In this document: piece by piece, positions 5,649 through 9,398 of the stretch
Position numbering within the stretch: the first letter of the stretch is position 1
Layout of the letters: the number at the start of each line of letters is the position of its first letter
Assembly (NCBI GenBank): GCA_944384865.1
Contig: CALWVC010000049.1
Coordinates: 1 to 9,398, forward strand
Origin: an uncultured Clostridia bacterium
GTDB lineage: Bacteria; Bacillota; Clostridia; Oscillospirales; Acutalibacteraceae
Length of the DNA stretch: 9,398 nucleotides
Direction of reading: 5' to 3'
Translations under genes and position numbers: made by a program
The notes under the pieces: generated by a model
Told to the model about the DNA's origin: nothing
The model's input: only the letters and a program-made list of their open reading frames with translations
Database searches by the model: none

Positions 5649-6434
5649 TTGGGAAAGGTTGTGGCGATTGTCAATCAAAAAGGCGGTGTGGGCAAAACAA
5701 CCACCGCCGTCAATCTTACGGCGGCTTTAGGCGACCGGGGCGCGAAATGCCTGCTGGTGGATATTGATCCCCAGGGCAACTCTACCAGCGGCTATGGGAT
5801 TAATAAACGGACGCTGGCCGCATCGGCTTATGAGCTGCTGATCGGGCGCGTCCAGCCGCCGGACGCAATAACGGTTACCAACTTCAAAAACGTCTCGATC
5901 ATTCCCTCAAATATGAATTTATCCGGCGCCGAGGTGGAGCTGGTGGAACTGCCGCAGCGGGAATATTGCCTGAAAAAAGGGTTGGCCGTGCTAAGGGAAC
6001 AGTTTGATTATATTTTTTTAGACTGTCCGCCCTCGTTGGGTATGATTACGGTCAACGGCCTGTGTGCGGCAGATACGCTGCTGGTGCCGATCCAGTGCGA
6101 GTATTATGCGCTGGAAGGGCTGTCGCAGCTTATGACTACCGTGCGGCAGATTAAACGGCTGCATAATCCTCAGCTGGAGCTGGAGGGGGTTCTACTGACC
6201 ATGTTCGACGGGCGGCTGAATCTGACCCAGCAGGTGGCGGCGGAGATCAAACGGTTTTTCCCAAAAAAAGTGTTCGGAACGGTGATCCCCCGCTCGGTGC
6301 GTTTGTCAGAGGCGCCCAGCTATGGCGAACCGATCCTGTATTATGACAAACGCTCCAAGGGCGCCGCGGCTTATAACGCGCTGGCAAAGGAATTTCTTAA
6401 AAACAACAAGAAACGGCGTGACGCCGATCTCTAG
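5649..6434 (+). CDS. soj: Chromosome partitioning ATPase Soj/ParA
   Basis: 261 residues, normal for chromosomal ParA (250-260). The deviant Walker A is KGGVGKTT (11-18). VDIDPQGN (37-44) carries the switch aspartates, FLDCPPSLG (123-131) is Walker B, and RLSEAPSYG (218-226) is the usual C-terminal family signature. The family is an ATP-dependent dimeric DNA-binding protein acting with Spo0J on origin segregation and DnaA control. I choose TTG 5649 as start because AGGGAGG (5634-5640) lies 8 nt upstream and the protein then begins MGKVVAIVNQKGG as in homologues. An in-frame ATG at 5577 would add 24 unrelated residues and read through the ribosome binding site. It is the first gene of a probable soj-spo0J-serS unit, with spo0J starting 131 nt downstream. 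Confidence 0.96.
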   Translation: MGKVVAIVNQKGGVGKTTTAVNLTAALGDRGAKCLLVDIDPQGNSTSGYGINKRTLAASAYELLIGRVQPPDAITVTNFKNVSIIPSNMNLSGAEVELVELPQREYCLKKGLAVLREQFDYIFLDCPPSLGMITVNGLCAADTLLVPIQCEYYALEGLSQLMTTVRQIKRLHNPQLELEGVLLTMFDGRLNLTQQVAAEIKRFFPKKVFGTVIPRSVRLSEAPSYGEPILYYDKRSKGAAAYNALAKEFLKNNKKRRDADL

Positions 6435-6469
6435 ACTGATCTGTACAGTCGCTGCCGGGCGTGGCAGCG
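6434..6469 (+). other. Hairpins in the soj-spo0J gap
   Basis: GACTG (6434-6438) with CAGTC (6446-6450), and CGCTGCC (6450-6456) with GGCAGCG (6463-6469) over a 6-nt loop. There is no U tract after either, so they are probably not terminators. They may affect mRNA stability or the balance between soj and spo0J. Confidence 0.4.
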
Positions 6470-6511
6470 GCAAAAGTATCTGTTGTTTGCGCTGTGTTTG
6501 ATAACGGCCGT

Positions 6512-6527
6512 TGTTTCACGTTAAACA
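6512..6527. promoter_or_regulatory. parS: parS-like Spo0J binding site
   Basis: TGTTTCACGTTAAACA matches the parS palindrome TGTTTCACGTGAAACA at 15 of 16 positions, with T for G at position 11. It lies in the soj-spo0J gap, 38 nt before the spo0J start. Spo0J/ParB nucleates here and spreads as a CTP-dependent clamp (established for the family). Binding to this variant is inferred. Confidence 0.75.
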
Positions 6528-6565
6528 ATTGCGGGCCGATAGCTCGAAAGGGAGGGATGCCTTTT

Positions 6566-7417
6566 ATGGCGAAAAAAAGCGGTTTGGGCAGAGGATATGA
6601 GGCGTTGCTCAGCGATAACGCCGCAGATGAACAAAATACCTATGAAATTCGGTTGTCGGAAATCGAGCCGAACCCGGATCAGCCCCGGCGACAATTTGAT
6701 CCGGCGGCGCTGGAGGAACTGGCCGAAAACATCCGGCAATACGGACTGCTACAGCCGATTGTAGTTCGTCCGAACGCCCGCGGCAGCGGATACCAGATCG
6801 TTGCCGGTGAACGCCGGTGGCGGGCCTGTCGGCTGGCGGAACTGACAACGGTTCCGGTAATTATTAAAGAGCTGACCGATCAGCAGACCATGGAGCTGGC
6901 GCTTATTGAAAATCTGCAACGAGAAGATCTGAATCCTATTGAAGAAGCCCGGGGTTATCATCGTTTGATCCAGGAATACGGGTTGACGCAAGAGCAGGTG
7001 GCGGCCAGGGTGGGAAAATCCCGCCCGGCGGTTGCAAATGCGCTGCGGCTTCTGGAGCTGGGCGAATATCTGCCGCTGGTGGAAAGCGGCGCCATCTCTG
7101 CCGGACACGGTCGGGCATTGCTGGCCATTAAAGATGAACAGCTCCGTAAGCAAGCGGTTCAACTGATAAAAAAAGGCGCATCGGTGCGACAAATTGAAAA
7201 GCTGGCAAAAAAACGCTCGACTTCGCCAAAACCGACAGCCACATCCAATAAAATGGAGCGACTGCAATATTATAACGAAGTGGAGCTGGCGGCCAGCGAA
7301 GAGTTGGGGCGCCGGGTGAAAATTCACTTAGGCAAAACCAAGGGTACGCTGGAAATTGACTTTTACGGCGAGCAGGATCTGGCAGACCTGTTGGAATATC
7401 TGTTTGAAAACCGGTAA
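6566..7417 (+). CDS. spo0J: Chromosome partitioning protein Spo0J/ParB (parS-binding CTPase)
   Basis: 283 residues, the typical length. It begins MAKKSGLGRGYEALL, the ParA-stimulating N terminus (LGRG). The ParB N domain runs from about 24, with IEPNPDQPRRQFD (33-45), the CTP-binding GERRWRA (81-87) and ENLQREDLNPIEEA (115-128). The helix-turn-helix LTQEQVAARVGKSRPAVANALRLL (140-163) recognises parS. The C-terminal segment after a basic linker (about 205-230) is the dimerisation domain. ATG 6566 is 10 nt from GGGAGG (6550-6555). The ATG at 6557 is too close to the site, and longer upstream frames would cross parS. It works with Soj at the origin region. A parS-like site precedes the gene. Confidence 0.97.
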   Translation: MAKKSGLGRGYEALLSDNAADEQNTYEIRLSEIEPNPDQPRRQFDPAALEELAENIRQYGLLQPIVVRPNARGSGYQIVAGERRWRACRLAELTTVPVIIKELTDQQTMELALIENLQREDLNPIEEARGYHRLIQEYGLTQEQVAARVGKSRPAVANALRLLELGEYLPLVESGAISAGHGRALLAIKDEQLRKQAVQLIKKGASVRQIEKLAKKRSTSPKPTATSNKMERLQYYNEVELAASEELGRRVKIHLGKTKGTLEIDFYGEQDLADLLEYLFENR

Positions 7418-7455
7418 CTGGCTCTGGAAGCCGGAGAAAAACAAAAACTGCAGGC

Positions 7456-7477
7456 GCAACGCAAATAACAGCGTTGC
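7456..7477 (+). other. Hairpin upstream of serS
   Basis: GCAACGC (7456-7462) pairs exactly with GCGTTGC (7471-7477) over an 8-nt loop, 4 nt before the serS ribosome binding site AGAAAGGA (7482-7489). There is no U tract, so read-through from spo0J to serS is likely. It lacks the T-box signature (GGTGGNACCGCG) seen before many Firmicute synthetase genes. Confidence 0.5.
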
Positions 7478-7501
7478 AGACAGAAAGGATAGAAGAACAC
7501 C

Positions 7502-8788
7502 ATGATCGATATAAAATTTTTACGGGAACATCCGGATATTGTCCGGCAAAACATTGAAAAGAAGTTTCAACAGCAGAAGCTTCCGCTGGTAGATGAGGCG
7601 ATCCAGCTGGATCAGGAGCGGCGGCAGGTTAAGCAGCAGGTAGAGCAGCTGCGGGCGAAACGAAATAAAGCATCTAAGCAGATCGGCGCGCTGTTTGGAC
7701 AGGGTAAACGCCAAGAGGCCGAAGCTTTAAAAAACGAGATCGCTAAAGACGCGGATACCATTGAAGAACTGACCCAGCGCCAACGGGAACTGGATCGTCA
7801 GATTCGCGAGATTATGCTGGTGATCCCAAATATTATTGACGACTCTGTCCCAATTGGTAAAGACGACAGCGAAAACGTGGAATTGGAACGGTTTGGAGCG
7901 CCTATCGTTCCGGATTTTGAAGTTCCATATCATACGGATATCATGGCGCGGTTTGACGGGATTGATCTGGACAGTGCGCGCCGGGTCGCGGGCAACGGAT
8001 TTTATTATCTGATGGGAGATATTGCGCGGCTGCACTCGGCAGTAATTTCTTATGCCCGGGATTTTATGATTGACCGCGGCTTTACCTACTGCGTGCCGCC
8101 GTTTATGATCCGCAGCGATGTGGTTACTGGGGTCATGAGCTTTGCAGAAATGGAAGCGATGATGTATAAAATTGAGGGGGAAGATCTGTATCTGATCGGC
8201 ACCAGCGAACATTCCATGATCGGCAAATTTATTGATCAGATTATTCCCGAACAACAGCTTCCGCTGACGTTGACCAGCTATTCCCCCTGTTTCCGAAAGG
8301 AAAAGGGCGCCCACGGGCTGGAAGAGCGGGGCGTTTACCGCATTCATCAGTTTGAAAAGCAGGAAATGGTGGTATTATGTAAGCCGGAGGACAGCATGCT
8401 GTGGTACGACCGTTTGTGGAAAAACACAGTGGACCTGTTCCGGTCGCTGGATATCCCGGTGCGCACGCTGGAATGCTGCTCCGGAGATTTGGCAGATCTC
8501 AAGGTGAAGTCCGTGGATGTGGAAGCCTGGTCCCCCCGTCAGAAAAAATATTTTGAGGTAGGCTCCTGCTCCAACCTGGGCGACGCACAGGCCCGCCGCT
8601 TAAAGATCCGAGCCGCCGGTGAGGCCGGAAATTATCTGGTGCATACGCTGAACAATACCGTGGTCGCGCCGCCCCGCATGTTGATCGCATTCCTGGAAAA
8701 CAACTTGAATGCGGACGGATCGGTCAATATCCCGGCAGCTCTGCAGCCATATATGGGCGGCGCCGCAAAGCTGGTTCCTAAACGATAA
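7502..8788 (+). CDS. serS: Seryl-tRNA synthetase with archaeal/eukaryal-like motifs
   Basis: A 428-residue class II synthetase that charges tRNA-Ser (and tRNA-Sec where present) in the cytosol. The N-terminal long antiparallel coiled coil (about 29-105) contacts the tRNA long variable arm. The catalytic domain shows LIGTSEHSM (231-239, serine pocket), motif 2 CFRKEKGAHGLEERGVYRIH plus QFEK (263-286), SCSNLGDAQARR (355-366) and motif 3 with VHTLNNTVVAPPRMLIAFLEN (380-400, R392), ending PYMGG. Several motifs (FRKE-GAHG, IHQFEK, HTLNNT) look more like archaeal/eukaryal SerRS than the usual bacterial FR-EAGSAGRDTRG and HTLNGSG. It is the third gene after soj and spo0J, 84 nt after spo0J with no terminator between. 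The ATG has AGAAAGGA about 12 nt upstream, somewhat far. Confidence 0.97.
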   Translation: MIDIKFLREHPDIVRQNIEKKFQQQKLPLVDEAIQLDQERRQVKQQVEQLRAKRNKASKQIGALFGQGKRQEAEALKNEIAKDADTIEELTQRQRELDRQIREIMLVIPNIIDDSVPIGKDDSENVELERFGAPIVPDFEVPYHTDIMARFDGIDLDSARRVAGNGFYYLMGDIARLHSAVISYARDFMIDRGFTYCVPPFMIRSDVVTGVMSFAEMEAMMYKIEGEDLYLIGTSEHSMIGKFIDQIIPEQQLPLTLTSYSPCFRKEKGAHGLEERGVYRIHQFEKQEMVVLCKPEDSMLWYDRLWKNTVDLFRSLDIPVRTLECCSGDLADLKVKSVDVEAWSPRQKKYFEVGSCSNLGDAQARRLKIRAAGEAGNYLVHTLNNTVVAPPRMLIAFLENNLNADGSVNIPAALQPYMGGAAKLVPKR

Positions 8789-8817
8789 AGCTGTAAAAAT
8801 AAATGCCGGAAAACAAC

Positions 8818-8943
8818 GAGACCTCTCCCTATGCAAATTTGTAGGTTTCTCCCGATTGTGGTTCAGAAGTAAATCATATAAACAGCAATGGCCACTCCAG
8901 CCGTTTGGTTGGAGCGACACCAAGCTTTTATAGACGATTGCTG
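8818..8943 (+). other. Structured serS 3' region
   Basis: Three helices can form. GAGACCT (8818-8824) pairs with AGGTTTC (8843-8849), one G-U. CAGCAAT (8883-8889) pairs exactly with ATTGCTG (8937-8943). Inside that helix, CTCCAGCC (8895-8902) pairs with GGTTGGAG (8907-8914) over GTTT. This could be a processed 3' UTR or a separate small RNA ending at the terminator at 8984. No strong promoter was seen after the serS stop. No known RNA family recognised. Confidence 0.4.
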
Positions 8944-8983
8944 AAGGATTATTCCCCCCTGGGATATTTAATATAACAATTAT

Positions 8984-9026
8984 AAAGGTTCTCTCGAAAA
9001 TTTTATCGAGAGAACCTTTTGTTTTG
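8984..9026 (+). terminator. Strong rho-independent terminator downstream of serS
   Basis: AAAGGTTCTCTCG (8984-8996) pairs perfectly over 13 bp with CGAGAGAACCTTT (9007-9019) across a 10-nt AT loop, then TTTGTTTTG follows. It is about 195 nt beyond the serS stop and closes the soj-spo0J-serS unit. Confidence 0.92.
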
Positions 9027-9043
9027 TTATTAAAGTATAGCGC

Positions 9044-9059
9044 TGTTTCATGTGAAACA
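9044..9059. promoter_or_regulatory. parS: Second parS-like Spo0J binding site
   Basis: TGTTTCATGTGAAACA matches the parS palindrome TGTTTCACGTGAAACA at 15 of 16 positions, with T for C at position 8. It is intergenic, between the serS terminator and the next gene, 2.5 kb from the site before spo0J. Confidence 0.75.
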
Positions 9060-9067
9060 ACTATAAC

Positions 9068-9106
9068 GTCCGGTAAAAACCGGACACCATTATTGGTTGA
9101 TATAAT
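9068..9106 (+). promoter_or_regulatory. Extended -10 element with an upstream perfect inverted repeat
   Basis: TGA TATAAT (9098-9106) is a perfect extended -10. Just upstream GTCCGGT (9068-9074) and ACCGGAC (9079-9085) form an exact 7-bp inverted repeat around AAAA, covering the -35 region. It may be an operator for a regulator of the secreted-protein gene, with a leader of about 140 nt. Confidence 0.45.
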
Positions 9107-9192
9107 ATTCAAAATTAAAAAATCAAACATATAATTACCAAAATTGTGCAGAACATCCAAATAATATGTGGGAATTTCTCACAGAATGTGCA

Positions 9193-9221
9193 TTGAAAAG
9201 ATATACATATTTTGTAATAAT
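9193..9221 (+). promoter_or_regulatory. Candidate promoter close to the secreted-protein gene
   Basis: TTGAAA (9193-9198) is followed after 17 nt by AATAAT (9216-9221), preceded by TG in extended -10 position. The start would be near 9228, about 28 nt before the ATG. The missing first T of the -10 weakens the call. The rest of 9107-9192 is AT-rich with no feature recognised. Confidence 0.35.
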
Positions 9222-9255
9222 AAAAGCAAATGGATAAAAAAGGGGCGGGGAATGT

Positions 9256-9398
9256 ATGAATTTCAAAAAATACGTGAGCATTATCGCAGTACTCCTGGCG
9301 CTGTTGCTGGTAACGCAGATACCGGTGCCGGTATTGGCAGAAACGAACTGGCAGCAATCGACAACAGCAGAAGCACAAAGCTATCATTATGACGCGCA
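9256..9398 (+). CDS. N terminus of a secreted protein, partial
   Basis: 47 codons are visible before the window ends. The start is a classical Sec signal peptide: basic MNFKK, a hydrophobic core (SIIAVLLALLLVTQIPV) and a likely signal peptidase I site after VLA (residue 28), leaving ETNWQQSTTAEAQSYHYDA. There is no lipobox Cys, so it is not a lipoprotein. The Thr/Ala/Gln-rich mature start suggests an extracellular or wall-associated protein, but no domain is visible. ATG 9256 follows AAGGGGCGGGG. An ATG at 9252 in another frame yields no recognisable protein. It lies beyond the serS terminator and so is probably a separate transcript. Function unknown. Confidence 0.75.
   Translation, partial: MNFKKYVSIIAVLLALLLVTQIPVPVLAETNWQQSTTAEAQSYHYDA

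Noticed and set aside
6461..6565. N-terminal extension of Spo0J
   Set aside because: It has no homology to the family, crosses the parS-like site and hairpin, and lies upstream of the clear ribosome binding site for ATG 6566.
7418..7501. T-box riboswitch before serS
   Set aside because: The gap is only 84 nt and lacks the conserved T-box sequence and a terminator. Only a simple 7-bp hairpin is present.

Overview
This window looks like a chromosomal segment of a moderately GC-rich, low-GC-phylum-type Firmicute (Bacillota), most likely class Clostridia. The evidence is the family mix: a SigH-type sigma factor, a SpoVT/AbrB-type regulator with a zinc-ribbon tail, a soj/spo0J (parA/parB) pair and serS, all with strong AGGAGG-type ribosome binding sites and sigma-A promoters with 17-bp spacers. 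No transposase, integrase, phage gene or CRISPR array is visible. I cannot name the species.

Layout: (1) 1-969, minus strand: N-terminal third of DNA polymerase I (polA), cut by the window edge. (2) 970-1412: divergent regulatory region with repeats and promoters for polA and the sigma factor. (3) 1413-2349, plus: a SigH-like sigma factor, then a tRNA-like cloverleaf that begins inside the last sigma codons, then a small protein with two zinc ribbons. A strong terminator ends this unit at about 2490. (4) 2498-2705: leader region with four degenerate copies of a ~31-bp repeat. (5) 2706-4502, plus: adenine deaminase (ade). (6) 4503-5025: terminators, then a minus-strand AbrB/SpoVT-type regulator with its own sigma-A promoter. 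(7) 5026-5648: a long divergent region holding an inverted repeat over the regulator's promoter and a probable structured RNA or leader behind an extended -10 promoter. (8) 5649-8788, plus: soj (parA), spo0J (parB) and serS, closely spaced with no terminator seen between them. (9) 8789-9255: structured serS 3' region, strong terminator, parS-like site and candidate promoters. (10) 9256-9398, plus: start of a secreted protein, cut by the window edge.

How the parts work together: Soj and Spo0J form the chromosome segregation system. Two parS-like 16-mers, each one base from the palindromic consensus, flank spo0J-serS, one of them in the soj-spo0J gap. This fits an origin-proximal location, although no dnaA or DnaA-box cluster is visible. 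The most unusual item is the 63-nt tRNA-like element between the sigma factor and the zinc-ribbon gene. It keeps D-arm and T-arm signatures but has only a 4-bp mini-arm where the anticodon arm should be, so it is unlikely to decode. It may be a tRNA mimic with a regulatory role or a decayed tRNA-Gly. The second most interesting item is the candidate structured RNA at 5416-5550 ahead of soj.
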